A stretch of 64,000 nt of DNA from Eretmocerus hayati (lineage: Eukaryota; Arthropoda; Insecta; Hymenoptera; Aphelinidae). The stretch is from positions 62,486,282 through 62,550,281 of the forward strand of contig CM056741.1 in assembly GCA_029851415.1 (NCBI GenBank), written 5' to 3'. Position 1 is the first letter of the stretch, and each line of letters opens with the position of its first letter. The notes under the pieces are model-generated. The model worked only from the letters and a program-made list of their open reading frames with translations, was not told the DNA's origin and did not search any database. Positions 37,601-52,600 of the stretch are shown piece by piece. The position numbers were made by a program, and so were the translations under genes.

Positions 37601-40600
37601 ACTGTTGGGACTGGATGATCGTCACACCCCTCCGGATTCGTACATTTTGAAGTCATACTCTTCGAACTTGCGACATCTGTTTTCTGATTAAAATTAATGA
37701 TATTGGATTCGTAAATGGGTATCAATCCACGGGGTCGCTTGAACCGCAGAGCATCTTGTTTCGGCAAGAGTAATGTCCAGTTTGATTCTGGGGTCCAAGC
37801 AATTTTTTTCATGATGTCAATCAGATGCATTCATTACACGTTCGCTGCGGAGGATGGAATTGGTGATCTTTCCGCAGGTGCGGTGGGGCCCACCGGTGGG
37901 CCCCGGTCAATGTTATTTCCCATAAGGCCGAACTCCTCAGCACCGGGCAAAAGACACGCGGGGCCCACCGGTGGGCCCCGCCGCCGCAGCGAACGTGTTA
38001 ATTAATCAATATCTTGCGGATATCGATTCACGAATTCGATCCAAGCGATTTTCTGTTTCTATCGACTATTATTCTGATCATGACTGAGACGAAGCGATTT
38101 GTACAAAAATAACGAAGGTAGAAACATTTCTTTGATTCATCCCGAGATATTTCAAATCTGTGTTTGAATGCTAAGTCCTAAATAAAATCAGTCTCTGTGC
38201 AAGCAAAATCCGAAGCAAAACCGGAAACGTGAACTGCTCCGCTTGCATTGGTGCACAAATTTAGGTATCATAATTCGATCGTCGAGTGCAAGCATTCTGA
38301 CATTCTGACTCTCCTCCTCTCTGCCCAATTCACGTGTCTCTGAATCTGCTCATAGTCCGGCACGCGACTCGCTTATTCACTTTTACGGCGCCTTAAGTCC
38401 ATTCATAAAGAGTTGCGGCTCTTGGCGGCTCTTAGCAGAGTAAAGAGTACATCAGCACGCCAATGCCAGTTATTATTTTTGAAACGCCCGCGGGGGCAAT
38501 CTTTATACACTTCAGCAATATGAGATGCAGGTTCCTGTCCTTTCGCGGGCTAAAAGTATCCCGGGCGCTTGTAACTTCCGATCCTAAATACTTCATCATT
38601 TCGCGTCTTGCATTCCGATAGCATGATTTTACTCCCCGGGCACTCTGCAGGGGCCGATGTCATTACGAGAAGTTGGGCGCTGATTCAAAAAACGCCTCGT
38701 CGCATCGTCGCTTCTTGCGTCTTCTATAAGATGATCAGTAGTTGTATAATTTGAAATTCCGAAAGCGTAAGCGATTATGTCGTTGAAGCGGATGTTTGAA
38801 TTAGAGCAGCGTTGATGAATGAAAGTTGCATGTACGATACATAGCATGATGACTTGATCTTTGGCTGGCACATTTTTTGGAAAGACAACCCTCCCTGCAC
38901 CTTTCGCGATGTTTCAAGAAGTTTCTCGGAATGATACTTCTTTCATATACTTCACTTGTTGATACTAGAAAACATCCCTTGTTGTTAAACTTGAGAAAAG
39001 TTACTCGGCTGCTTTAATGAACCGACAGAGAATTCAAATCTAAAGATACACTCCTCCAAGTCTCGCAGTTTCACGTGAGATGCTTACATTTTTTGTCTTT
39101 GAATGATTTGTGGCTGGTTCTAAATTCTTGGTTGTTGGTTTTCGAAAAACCCCATATTTGCGTAGATTGAATATTGCGAGAAAGGTAAAACATTATGATG
39201 ACTATTCCTCAAGAAATTTGTTTGGATCATCTGTCACCAACTTCTTTTACAGCGCTGGTCAATGCATTTTTGAAAATCTTACTAATTGAAACAATGAGGA
39301 TGAACATTTTTGGACACGCAATGGACACCCAATGAGTTCTTACAAATATCACCAGAGCTTGCTCATTTCGTAATGATGAGTTTCTTAACGATGAAATCTC
39401 GCCATACGTTGTCGTCGGACGCAGTAATAATACCTGTTTCTGAGCATGTTTCATTTGCTCCAGGTAGGCAGACGATCAATACCATCGCAGAAATAAAAAT
39501 GATTCACAAATCACCTCATCAAGGAGTATTTAATCCTAAATTTCTCGACACCGTCATACTTTTCTTGCACCTGGTTGCAAATGAAATTTTTCATATGAAT
39601 TCTAACATTCGCGGTCTTGCAATGAAACTCTGTGTAATTCCGATAGTTATCCAACTACAAAATCGTTCAAAACTGTTCTTGAATCAATTCTTGCGCCTAT
39701 GTCTCTTCCAACAGATCTGACTGTTATCCGTTGCGTCATCGTGACTCTAAAATTGAAGCTGTGTCAAAAATACACTCAGAGCAAATTGCCCGACGCGCCG
39801 AAGTTCCTCACGCCTTTTCTCTCTATTTGCCTGTAAACAAACAACTCATCACCAACTCAACCCTAGATGAGTGAACCCCAACCAGCTCATTCATTTCATG
39901 TGTCTCGTGTCATACATACCCGAGTACATACCAATATTCTGCCGTGTTACGGAAGAACCACATATCTCCAATGGGTTTCCTATGGAGATACGTAGGTTCA
40001 TCCGTGTCACGGCAGTATAGTAAAATCTGGAATAGATATGATTTTTTTTCATGTTTTTGTACCGTACCTCGCTATAATTGTAAAATATTCTGAACCTCGC
40101 ACATTATTTAAATTCTAACCCAATCAGAAAACGCCAATCGAGAAAATCCAGCTTCATTCTTGAATTGCGATAATGTTTAGAAAAAAAGGTAGTGAATTTC
40201 TGAAAATTCCAATGCAGTCCTCCTTACATAGAATTTACTACGATTCATGGAAGCAAACCATCAAGTGTTGGACCGTAACTAAAATCCCGTGATAATGATT
40301 CCCACCCTCAAATGATACATTTTTCCATTTGTCCGTGATGTTTGTTTTGATTTCCTCATTACTTGATGATTACTCATCTCTTTACATTGATTTATTGCAC
40401 CAAACGACAAATAAGACCGCATCCATCATGATGCTATGATGGAAATATTAAGAGCCATATCTTCGACCCTTCAAATCTCGTATCATCATCAAACGCTTCT
40501 CAAAACAGTTCTCCCACGACTGCACAATAAAGCTGTCGAATACTTGAATCATATCAATGCGAATCAATATCAATTTGAAAACCCACTCTCAATACCAAAG

Positions 40601-43600
40601 ATTCTCAGAAATGTTGAAGAAGCGTAAATTCTGCTTGACTTGCATACTATGTATCTAAATTAACTCGTCTTTGTAATCCGGTCACAGGGCGTCAAAGTCG
40701 TCTGAGATCCGTGACATTTGCCTGCAGGCGTTGCTTACTCTCTCGACATCAAATCCCACTGAATCCCACACTAGATAAGTAAGCGAAATCCAGTTAGCTG
40801 GGCGAATGGGTGACTATATATTCGCGCATTCAGAGTATAAGCTCATCATGCATCGCCACCAGTGTATAACAGTGAGCAAATTAACGGAAAGTCGCGGGCG
40901 CACATTCGCGAGCCTCAGGATAAGAGTGAGAGAGAGAAAGGTCGTTAAACTGTGCATGTGCAAAGACTCATGCATGCCTTACTGATGCATTGACAGAGAC
41001 TACACCACATCATAGGAAGGCACGAAGCTCGAGTTCTTTTATGTGTACTATGAGCTGTGACGCTATATTTACGAGCTTCTTTCTACTCTTAGAGAATAGA
41101 CATATATACCATAAGAGTATCCATAGTGTAAGACCTAGTGAAGGTATATATAGGTTAAGTCTTGAGTCCAGGCCGCTGGGCAAAATCATAACTGCGCCTC
41201 GACCTAAATCTGCAGAGCAAGATCCTGTGTGAGCGCGCGGCGAGCTGTGAGGCCTGTGATGTCTTATAATCTTTTCTTATAACCCTATCCGACACATCAT
41301 TGGTTGCACGATCATGCCATGATTACGATCTCACGTCGAGGTAGATCTTGCTCATAAATTTTTGCCAATTTGTGATTTTATCCGGTATTGTATATCCTGT
41401 TACCGGAGGCGCCGCTTTCTTGTCTTACATCAGAGTAGATTTGCGCTTCTGCAACAAAGAGTTCACTGCAAAGCTCACTGTCCATAGATACTTCACAATC
41501 CATAACTTCAGAACTTATGATACACGTGAGATTCGGTTAGCATTAGAGTTTCTAAGCTTAACAGTAATAATTTGTGAGGATCACAAAGTTTCTATGGAAC
41601 AGAGATCCTTGGTCAATTTGGGTTGATATTTGCCAGGCTCTTGAAGAAAGGGTCAGACAAGGGGTAAATGGAACGCAGATCTTGACGAAACTCTGCCAAC
41701 CATCTTGTTTCCGTGAGAAATGAAGGCAGCTCTAAAGGTTTCACGTGACGGGACCAAAGGTACAAATATGAAGATCAGCATTGCTTCTATCGTCTCATGT
41801 AGAAAAACGTCTACACAGTTGTTTAAGTAGTATGGGCAATGCTAATCTGTGTCGCTGTACGTCGGCACAGGAAGCTTGGCCAAAACCCTTTGGAATATCT
41901 TCATTCTCATCTACGGTTATTCCTAGAGTTTCTTGAAGATCCAATACCACAAAGTTGAACCTCTGCTCGCCAGCCCATGCATAACCAATCACATGGAATC
42001 TTCCGATATCTTCGATGTTCTCAACAAAAAAACGAATACCGTCACGGATTATAGAGACTTGTTCGATCAATAGGTGTTATTTTGAAATTCTTAGAATTTT
42101 TGGAACATAGTTAACATATAAATCGTATGACGCTGAGAGACTGGCAAGAAGAGGTCATGGTCTGTAGGTCGTGTATTAGTCTGAAACTTTGGGAATCATC
42201 TCCTCTGGGCATCAAAAGAAGATCAAAGATGCAGAGTCGAATCCTCAAGCGTTTCAGAGTTACAGTCAATGACATTAGCATTGCCAATGCGTACCAAAAT
42301 ATGTTTCTTTGCTGTAAACATAGCCCTGTATTGACAATGCTAACGTTATAGAAGGCTGTGTCTGAAGTACTTGAATGTTAGGGTTTAGACTTGTAGTCCC
42401 AACATTTCAACCTTATCGATGGCCCACAGACCACGATCTCACCTCGTTATATTGATCCAATCTCTTCGATTATCACTACCTGGGAGTTATCCATCTATCA
42501 GAACATCAGTAACAAATGATTATTATCGGTAAAATGTCGGGATCAATTTCTGACAAAGATGTTTGCATGCTTCCATGGATTCACACGATTTTTTTTGACT
42601 TGAAAAAAAAGAGTGGTTTGATTGTATGTTGACTCTTCGGACTGCAGTTACAAAATGCATATGGGGTTACGGATACAGTGAGATACATCAAGCGAGCCGT
42701 ATCGTACAGGAAGTTTACGAATGTCGCAATGCGCCAGACATCATCACTTTCAATGTTACTTTAGTATCTGTAAAAGTTTTATTTACTTTCAATATTTGAC
42801 ACTGACATACTCCTCCAATCTGCCAGATCTAGCGAATTGTGAGATTGCGTATTTGGTATCAGCTGATCTTGTTAATGTTGTAATACATGGACTTCATTAT
42901 GCCATGTATGTTTGCTTATTGGAAAGAATAAATATAGATCTTCAGACTGTTTTCTGCTATCTCTGTCGAGTCCTCTTAGATAATTATCATGGAACTACAG
43001 ATAGTATCCTGGTCTAGTTATCACTTTTTCTATGGAGTTGTAATTGCTAAATAGCCATCCAGAATCAAATTCATCAAAGCAACTGTTGCATGATTTCTTC
43101 TGGCTCTCTTCTTGATTAGATTGATGACATCGATATCTTCTTGATTCTGATAATATTTTCTTGGGTGTCTTCCAGCAATATTTGCTTCAAAAATAGTTGT
43201 TAACTTCTCAACAAGAAATTACCAACTTCCTCTTTAGATATCCCACAAAAGACAGAGGAAGCATTGCACCTGCCATTCACGTTTCTGTCTCTTAAAATAA
43301 ATATTTCGTTCCTAACAGTAAGCGATGTGGTCGGTAGTGCGAAAATCGGTTCTCGCAAAATCGACCATTTAGACATACTCCCGACGCGACGGGAAGAATC
43401 GAACACGCATTCGCACACTTCTAGGAGCGAATCTATTTTCGAATGTAGCATGTGGGCATACACGACAATCCAATAAGCCTCTGATGTGATGCTTAGCGGT
43501 TCAAATTTCACGAAAACCACGTGAATCGATTGCTCGGGTTGTCCGGGGAGGGTCCCGAGTCACATAAGAATTCTTGCATGTTTGCTATACATATAGAGAT

Positions 43601-46600
43601 GCATGTATGATTACTAACGAAGATTGTACTTGACCAATTGCACGTCAAACTTTGAACTACTCAATTCTCATTTTGATGAATGGTTCTCGCAAATAATAGT
43701 GGCTTCTATATTCTGTGTTTAGTTTTACCGTGTATTTGTTTTGAATCAGTTGAATATTGGTATGAGTTTGTTCCCTGTAAGCAATCATTATGTTTGAAAA
43801 AACTGCACTCGCATTCAACAGAGCAGCGAATACACTTATTATTTGCAATAGATGCATGCACACGTTCGTATACACATAATTTTACTTCCGCAGGCGAGTA
43901 TAGTTAGAAATCGTGCTCTTATGTCTAAAGTGAATGGAAAGTATATACCTGACGACATTCGGTTAACGATCATTCTTTTTTCTGGCTTGTCAGATACAAG
44001 TCAATGTCACAATCAAGAATGCTCTCAACCATCGAAAAAAAAAACGATCATAACAATCTTATTCGTTTGGTACTGAATACAAATCCATAAGCTATGTTCA
44101 TTCTTACAGAACAAACATATAAAAGTCAAAAAGTCGAGATATCCCTGCTTCCTTGGACGTGTACAAATCAATGAAGTTCTTCCAGAACCAGTCCCACAAA
44201 AAGATTCAAAATGCATAATGCATCTCTGCGCATCCCTTCAGAATCCAGCTCCTGTTTCATCCAAAGGATTTTCAAGCAATGCACATCCATGTATGCACCA
44301 GACCGCAAAACATCGTTTCCTGACCATCATCGTCTCTTGTATATACCTATGTGCAATTGCAATGATGATGACGGCACGCGCGCAATTGAAAACCGAGCGC
44401 CAATTATTCACGATTATTTTCGCATTCCACGCGCTCCTCGTGAGTATACAGTGCACCCATTGCAGAGTGCAAAGAGAATTAGTCGATTCGACCGCATGTA
44501 CGGAAGATGATATCCCTAGTGCGTCACCGATCGCTGAATATAAAGCAACGCTTTGCTTCTGATGATGCTTCTAATCGCTTTGGCATACCCCAGAACATAG
44601 GCAACGAATATCTGCGCACCGTCTGTTCGATTCACGGCCATTGTATATCGTTAGAAGAGCATAATAGTCCTGTCCTGATGGCTAGTACATTGGAAGAAAC
44701 GCGCCCCTGAAACGCCTTTTGATTGCACTAAATTATACCATCGTCGAACGACCAGACGTTGCGCTGGTACTCTTTTTTAGGCTTAGTTTTTCTGGCTCTG
44801 AGATCATTTTTGATCATTGTCAATCGATCTGTTTTTTTTCTCGTTAATTTGCCACTTCTCCAAATTACTGAAATTGTCAGCTCTGTTGCAGATACCATTG
44901 ACATTGAAAAGAAGCGAGAAAATTCTGTATTTCATTGTAGCCTCGTAGGTGGTCAAGTTCTGTAAAGTGGGTGCCGCCCGGAAATTCCTCTTCGCAATTA
45001 ATGTATTGGGAGTGGTCAAAGTGGAAGGACAATAATTCTTTTCTTGTGAGGACTGATTGAATAACTATTTTCTATCATTAAGACGACGGTTGACTTTGAA
45101 TTCATGTCTTAAGACTCATTAATCATGACGCACTATAACTTTACTGTTACTCATCAACGGAAATCTTCTTCTCCGAGCTCTAATTTGCCGTCTAAATATG
45201 ATAAAATCTTTCGTAGGTAGTTCCACCACAGGGTTAAGAGTCCGGCCAATTTTGTAACACAATTTCTGTTTAAGAATATCCATCAGATTCCAAACAGTAA
45301 GTCATGGAAACTTTGAGCAAAAACTCTAAACATAGATTTGGAGTTTGATTGTAATATTGTCCTTCACATCACAATCACTTGCGGTTTATCCAATATACCT
45401 TGTCTCGGTACAAGAATCAAACGCACAACTTTTACATAGGCATTAGTCCTGCGAACTATGCTCCCCTTATTCGCGTGCGCCATGCGCGTGCATGATGTGT
45501 ACATATATACAACAGATGTTCGGCTACTTTTTCTATATGCCCGATCACGCTTCAACGCCTTTTCTTCATAAAACGGCACGTGCCTGGATTCGTAAACCGT
45601 TTGTGTTCGTGATTGTCTTCACTGCTGTCCTTACATAGTTATTAAAAAAGCTTTTTCCAGTATTAATACGGTTCTAATTTCATGTGTACTTTCTAACTTC
45701 ATTAGAAAGTTGAACTGATTATACTGTATATTAGTGTCGCGTTTGAATAAAAAAGTGACGGTTAGTTCTCTGGAATCGAAGTCCAAACCTTGAAATTGTG
45801 CGCTATGCATTGAAAATGATCATTTTTACCCCTGACAACTATCGTGGGCACGTGAACTTGATAGAAAATACATAAGACAATGTTTCATTCTCCAAATGTC
45901 CAACTTACTTGTCTTGCACTAACAAAGACGAGAGCATCAGTTCTGCAGAACATGGATTTCGATGAATCTCTGGGAAATATCTTGTTCTGGTGACAAATGA
46001 AGGTATCTTCAAGAGTTTGAAACACTAGTCCTCTAATCTTGAGATGCAGCTACATAGATTAGTGTAACCAACTGTATCGAGGGATAAGAAGCCCGCTGGA
46101 TCATTTCCTCAAAGATACATGCCTACATTTCTCACAATGCAAGATGATTTTCAGAATTTCGTCGAAAGTCGTGTACCGCAAACCTAGTGCTTTTCTTGTG
46201 AGAGGTTTTGTAGATCATGGAATTTGAAAACGTTTTCATGACGTACTCTGTATGATAAACCAGACTCTGCGTGTTTCTGATTTTATCCAGTGAGCTTCAC
46301 GCTTCCTGAAACTATTGTCAGGTCTTGAAGAGGAGCAAGATATGAATGACTCCCGTGATTCAAGAAGATTGGTTGATTGCGAATGTCAATGCTTGGTGGT
46401 GATAATCCAAGTTCATCAGAAATCATTGAAAAAAATAGCGTTTTTGTACTGTTTCTGCGAATTTTAGACATTTTTGGAAGGATTGTCTCACAGAAATTCT
46501 AAAAACTAAGAATATCTTGGACCTCGCAACTTGCATCTGTTTCGCCGGAATATTTGGCGACATTCACAAAGATATAATATTTGGGCTGCAAATGTACCCT

Positions 46601-49600
46601 GGTTCAATCCTATACCATGGACTTGGAGATATTTGAGCTTTTTCCTCGTATACATAAATATCAGTTCAGTGAAATAGTCAATCGAGTTGACGATGTCAAC
46701 TTTAGCTATGTCCAATAGCCATTTTCAGGTGAATTTGGTTGAACGTAAAAAGTACAAACAACGTGACAGTTTTCGTGTCAAGAACAACAAAAAAATCAAA
46801 TTTATTGAACAAACGATTGGTCTGTATATGAAAGGCCAAATTGTTTTATATCTCTTTCATGAGGATAATGATATTATAAATGTTCAACAATGCTACTAAA
46901 CGTTTAACACGTGGTTATGATGGATGTTGAAATTGACGATGTGTTTGAAGTCCGACGAATAATCATCGCGTGCGCGCGGGAGGAGTCGATGTCTTACAAA
47001 TAGATCGTAGAGAGCGAGAGAAAGATAAAAAGAGCAGAGAGCGAGTTCAAGTTAGGGTGGGCTCATCTCCAATTTTGGCTGCGCCTCAAGCTTTACGTCG
47101 ACCGTATTAAGTTTCACTCAATATTTTCCACGCTGAAAAAAAAATCGGTTTCACCGCCACAACTTACTTGCAAACTTTCTTCAATTGCACAATTATTGCT
47201 GACCTCCTGATTCGCACTGAAATTTGCAGACATAGCGAAACTGTTGCATCAGGTCTACCTGAAGGCTTTTCAATTTCCTTATCGTAACTTGTTACTATCT
47301 CATTCATAATATTGTACAAATGTACTACTGTCTCATCAACTTTCGGAAATGAAGAAATGAATTGGTTCTTTACACAGCTAACTTTTTTCTGCAAATGAAT
47401 CACAAAGTTGTTCTCGATCGATCTATATGTGAAAGTAATGTAGTTTTTAAAAGGTCTTGTGAAGATGGAATATTTCTGTTCTTAATGAAATAAAGTCGGT
47501 ATCTTCTATGCACTTCCATTCAAACGTTTCCAATCTCAGTTTTGAAATAGAATTTCCAAAAAACTCTCCAAATTGAAGAAATTGAGAGAAAATCCATATC
47601 TTCCTCTATTTTTATCAGCTGACATGTAAAATTTGTCAATGAAATTCTTTCCATTTCTAAGAGGATGAGTCAAGCAGTCGTTATGCTTTAGTTATGAAAT
47701 CATAGCGCTGTGTTACAGATCTAGTTATGATTCATTCGAGTATTTGGTATTCTGGTTTGTTATTCACCAGCTTGATTAATGAAGGTCGGAGTGAATAACA
47801 ATCGCAATGTTGTCTAATACTGATCGAGGCACTTGAAACTATTTCTCGCCGATCTTTTGTTTTCTGAAGTGAAATATTTCTCCGCCAGACTAAATACATC
47901 TTCCTTTACATGCTGGCACTGTCACTTCCGAAATAGATCGGTCCAAGAATAGAATCACTTATCATCGGCCCAACTCAAATTGAGACACCTGCATTCTTAT
48001 CCACAAAACTCATCACGTATCTGAGGTTATAGACTCACTCGACCTCTACAAACTCATTGAAACCTATCTGAACTGAGAAGCCATCAATCAGCTTCACGCT
48101 ACAACGTGTCTTCGTGCAACATTCCCCATCAGACTTTGAAATTGTCCATGTAATTCTTCACGATGAACAAGGTCTTGTAAAAATTGAAGCATGGCATCAA
48201 GTAGTGCGAAAGAATCTTGCAAGCTTTGTACTCTCACTTGAAACTCTATTTGATGCACGCCGCAAGATTTCCGACAATAAAGACGCCGCGAGTAAGAAAC
48301 CCTGTAAAAATTTTACCACGGCATATCTATCACATTGTCTCAATGAATAAAAGATGGTCTTCATTGAAGCATTAGCTCGATCTAATAGACCAATGCACTG
48401 AGTTGCAGCATGCTGCAGCATCATCATCATCAGAAGGCGATAGCGCGAGCCGCGAGAACGTTGTATAGCGTTTCGCATCTTAAGAACCAGGACACTGGAT
48501 ATATATAGAGCAGAGGGATCGGGGTCGTTACGAAAATATACACAAAGCGGTATCGTTGCTTGCGCCAGTCAAATACGATTTCGTCCTATGAATTTCGCGA
48601 GCGCCCACGTCTAAATCGTTCGTCGTCATCGTCATCATCATCACAACGATCGCATTTGTCGCACGCGCTCGTTGACGCGTATAGAAAAATTGCCAAAAAT
48701 TGCGTGTGCGGCTGTGTTGTCTTAGTCCAGACGGAATTGAGATGATCTCGGATTCCTAGCTCTATACCGCCTTGCTATACTCTTGTAATTTCGAATTCTT
48801 CATTCATGGCTTGCGTTGGATCGATAATTTAAATATCCCAAAGTGAGTTTGAAAGTTGTACCTTGTTTGTATCTGGGACACTGGAAAAATAATTTTTCTC
48901 GAGAGATTTTCTGGAAGTAGCATTGATATACTCATGCACTTGACCAGAATTTAAATTGCTTCAGTGAACGAAATCCTTCGAAAATGGAACTCTTCTTGAA
49001 GCTTTAAATTGTGTGAACCCATAGGATTGACTATGACCAATGAAAAGTATAGTGAGAGTTCTTGAAGAGTATTTTCAAACATTTCCTATCATCGAATTGG
49101 GTCATTTTGGTACGATTTTGGTACTTTTTACTTTGTTTGCCAGGGCTCGAAATTTCAACATGCATTGACACAACCCACCTCAATCAGTGGTCGATCGAAA
49201 GCTTACTATCTCAAAATTCAATTGACGGGCTTTTAAGTCTCCAATTCGACATCTCTAGGATCGGAGCAGTAGTGTGCCAGAGTTGTACCCCGACCGGGCA
49301 ACTATGGTACACTTACAAAATATTTCAATTCTACCCACCATCATGCAAGTAAATCAATTTTAATCATTCAGAAGTCTTGTCGGAACATTTTTCAACCCTC
49401 AATGACCGTCTCTAAATTCAAGATAAGTCACAGAAGAGCTATCGTGCAGAATCGATCCAAAGTCACCCTGCCGCGATGCTTCTTACCTAGAGTGAGGTAA
49501 CTTTGGTACAGTTTTTACTAGTTTTTCTTTGTTTTTCATTAATTGAAAATCCTAAAGGCTGTAAATACCCCAATGTATAGCGATGATTTCTTCGATATGG

Positions 49601-52600
49601 AGATATAAGTGGTCAAAATGTACTATTATCCACCCGAACTTCGTATGATCATAAGTTCGTTCCCAAACAGTTTTTGCCGGGTATTCGCTGCCAAAACACC
49701 ATTTTTGAAAAATGCTCACATAAACCAACACATTTAAATCATTCATGCACCATCTATGGTGGTTAAACACATTGTTTATGTGCATCAATCGGGAAGTGCA
49801 ATATTCCAGAGCTATAAAACTATTTGCTTTGCCAAATGCAGCCTTAAAGGTCATTTTTCAGAGATGTACAAAAGTTGCACCCGGTGTATCTAAATTACCT
49901 AATCTGACGGTATGAAATTTTCTTTCCCACATTAAATTGATGATTTTGGTATTGATATGTCAGTCTTCAACTTACGTTGGATACGTTATGTACCGAAAAT
50001 TTCACAAATTCTGGTTTGTTCTCACAGTGTAAGATGTCTTTTTGATGTTCCAAGCTGACATCGTAAAAGTATATTTAGTTCAAATTTAATCCTTCAAAGA
50101 AATCTAAAAATTGCGAGAGGCCTCAAATAATTTGACTTTCGCTCAAAACTCGAGTAATAAGAAAGTTGGCATGTCTTTCATATTATATCTCTGGCTTCCA
50201 TCGTGTAAGATGCAGTATCACTGTAAGCAGCATCACTGCTTCAGGCTGTTGCCTCATAGATAGACTCTATAGATAGTTGATTCCAATGATGAGTAAGAAA
50301 GCTAGACCCTATATACTTGCAATTCAAAATATCAAAAATATTGACAAAGGTGCATTATGTTATTGATCTGCATTACGTTCTTCCGCCTCATTTGCAGATA
50401 TCCCGAAAGTGGTAGTTCGTACAGTGTTCTGTCAAATAACAATGAAACTGTACATTATTTCGAGCAAAGTGCCAATCGAGGAAGTATTCATTTATTGAAA
50501 ATTTTGATCAAACACGAGTTCCAATACATCTTTAACTATATTTTGAGTAACTTCACCTCATCACCCAGTCAAGAGAATTCCGAGTCTTTTTCCAAAAAAT
50601 GTCCAGGAAAATCATTGCACGATGAAGACTATTTATCACATCACAGTTTCCCTTGATTTTCCCAAACCGTAGCCCATTCTGATCTTGAACTTTCTTTCAG
50701 GGCGGTGCGCCAGTGTCGTAGTGTTCCCCTTAGATTGACGTGTCGCTTTCTTTTCGCGGTGATCATTAGTAATTGTTGATTCGGGAACTGTTAACAAATA
50801 GTGATTGCTCTTTTTGCTGGTGACATTCACTCTACTTACGATATACTTTCATTAAAATGAATGTACTATTGTTTTCAATAATAGGTTTCAGTTAGAGGAC
50901 GATTGACACAGTATCTGGAAAAATACCCGAGGATGTTTAGGAGCGTATTTGGGTCTGTTTCTACTCACACGGTTTCTCCAGTGCAAAAACGTTTAAAGAC
51001 GAATTGTTCTAATATGATCAAGGCGGCACTCTTTAGAACAAGTATGTGCTCTTGTTTGAAAGCTCTTTGCCTTGCTGCGTATCAAACTCTAGAACATAAA
51101 CGATATAATATCATGAAAAGACCTCTCACGATCCCACAATGATTTATCTTTTGAGCCCACAAATCTCTTCAATTCTGACCAATTATTATTCTCAATTTTC
51201 AGACCTTCACAGCATGGTGCAACTCACATCTTCGAAAAGCTGGAACTGCAATCGACTCAATCGAAGAAGACTTCAGAAATGGGCTGAAACTCATGCTGTT
51301 ACTTGAAGTCATCTCAGGCGAGACCTTACCAAAACCAGATCGGGGCAAAATGAGGTTTCACAAAATTGCCAACGTAAACAAAGCCCTCGACTATATCGCT
51401 AGTAAAGGCGTCAAACTCGTATCAATTGGTGCTGAAGGTAAGCCTATTTTATTCCCACCCCGTCATACAAGTGAGATCGAAAAATCGTTGAAGGATATGA
51501 ATCCAATCAAAATTTAGCCCGATTCGAATTTGACGGAATGATTACTAACTAAGAGGCTCTATTATGATTTTTTCTGAAAATACCTCATGCTTCGATTTTT
51601 GAGTAACTTCCGAGTTCAGAAAAACGTCATACAAAATTCAATCATTGAGAAAGTAAATTTTCAATCGTTCATCATGATTCTAAATGTTCGAAAACCGCGA
51701 TGTTGATCATGGAGATGCGAGATGTAAAAGTAACGTACATGTTGAATGTGAACGAAAAAAAAGAATGCTACGCAACTATATAGGTGAGCAAGAATGAGAA
51801 TCTAACGGCGGTTATGCACACGTACCCGAAATGCAGAAATCGTTGACGGCAACTTGAAGATGACCCTCGGCATGATCTGGACGATAATTCTGCGCTTCGC
51901 CATCCAGGACATCTCCGTAGAAGAGATGACAGCCAAAGAAGGTCTACTGCTTTGGTGCCAACGAAAAACAGCCCCATACAAAAATGTCAACGTGCAAAAC
52001 TTCCATCTATCGTTCAAGGACGGTCTCGCCTTTTGCGCTCTCATTCATAGACACCGGCCCGATCTCATCGACTATCATAAGCTCAGCAAGGACAATCCTC
52101 TTGAAAATCTCAACACAGCGTTCGATGTTGCCGAGAAGTATCTCGACATTCCTCGCATGTTGGATCCTGATGGTGAGCTAGTTTGAACAGCTTTATAGAA
52201 GATCTTATTTGAACAATATATTGATATAATATGGCTATCAAATTTCTTCTCTTGAATCGTATATAGTAAGGAAACTCTCTTTGGTTTCCGGGATCAACGT
52301 TTCCTCAGCTGTTAGGAAGATATCTCAAGCAGAAATTATTTGAAAATAATCTCGTTGCATTTCAAAATCGTAGGAATATCAAACTGATTATTTGGTCTTC
52401 TGAGAGGGCTGAACAACCAAGTACTTAGCATGACAAATTTCATTGCAATCAAATTTCTAAACTTTTGTTGGATTTAACAAGTAGTGAATTGAAGTCACGA
52501 GTATATTATTTTCTTCTGCAACGTATAATCTACTGCTTTTTTTTTGTGAAGACTACTTGTCAAGAAGGAATATGACAGCCACTTATTTTTCATAAGAAAA

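Larger units (their letters stand above)
28761..51202 (+). other. Alpha-actinin intron 1 (22.4 kb)
   Basis: The donor AAA/GTGAGT at 28761 and the acceptor TTTTCAG at 51202 bound it. No nested gene is recognisable. It holds the Tc1-like foldback (32433-33348), a short hairpin (33424-33522), the GC-rich inverted repeat (34685-37400), a palindrome-bearing MITE (37837-37997), another hairpin (39935-40018) and a possible MITE (49484-49912). Large first introns often carry enhancers, so conserved parts may be regulatory. The stretches 28.9-32.4, 40.1-49.4 and 49.9-51.2 kb show nothing I can name. Confidence 0.85.

Noticed and set aside
39310..39720. 136-codon frame in the alpha-actinin intron
   Set aside because: No recognisable domain, no splice signals in phase, composition like the surrounding AT-rich intron.
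41795..42070. 91-codon minus-strand frame with protein-like look
   Set aside because: I could not assign a family or find joining exons; left out rather than called a nested gene.
43200..43520. 106-codon minus-strand frame
   Set aside because: No recognised family or matching exon; probably chance, though a nested-gene exon cannot be excluded.
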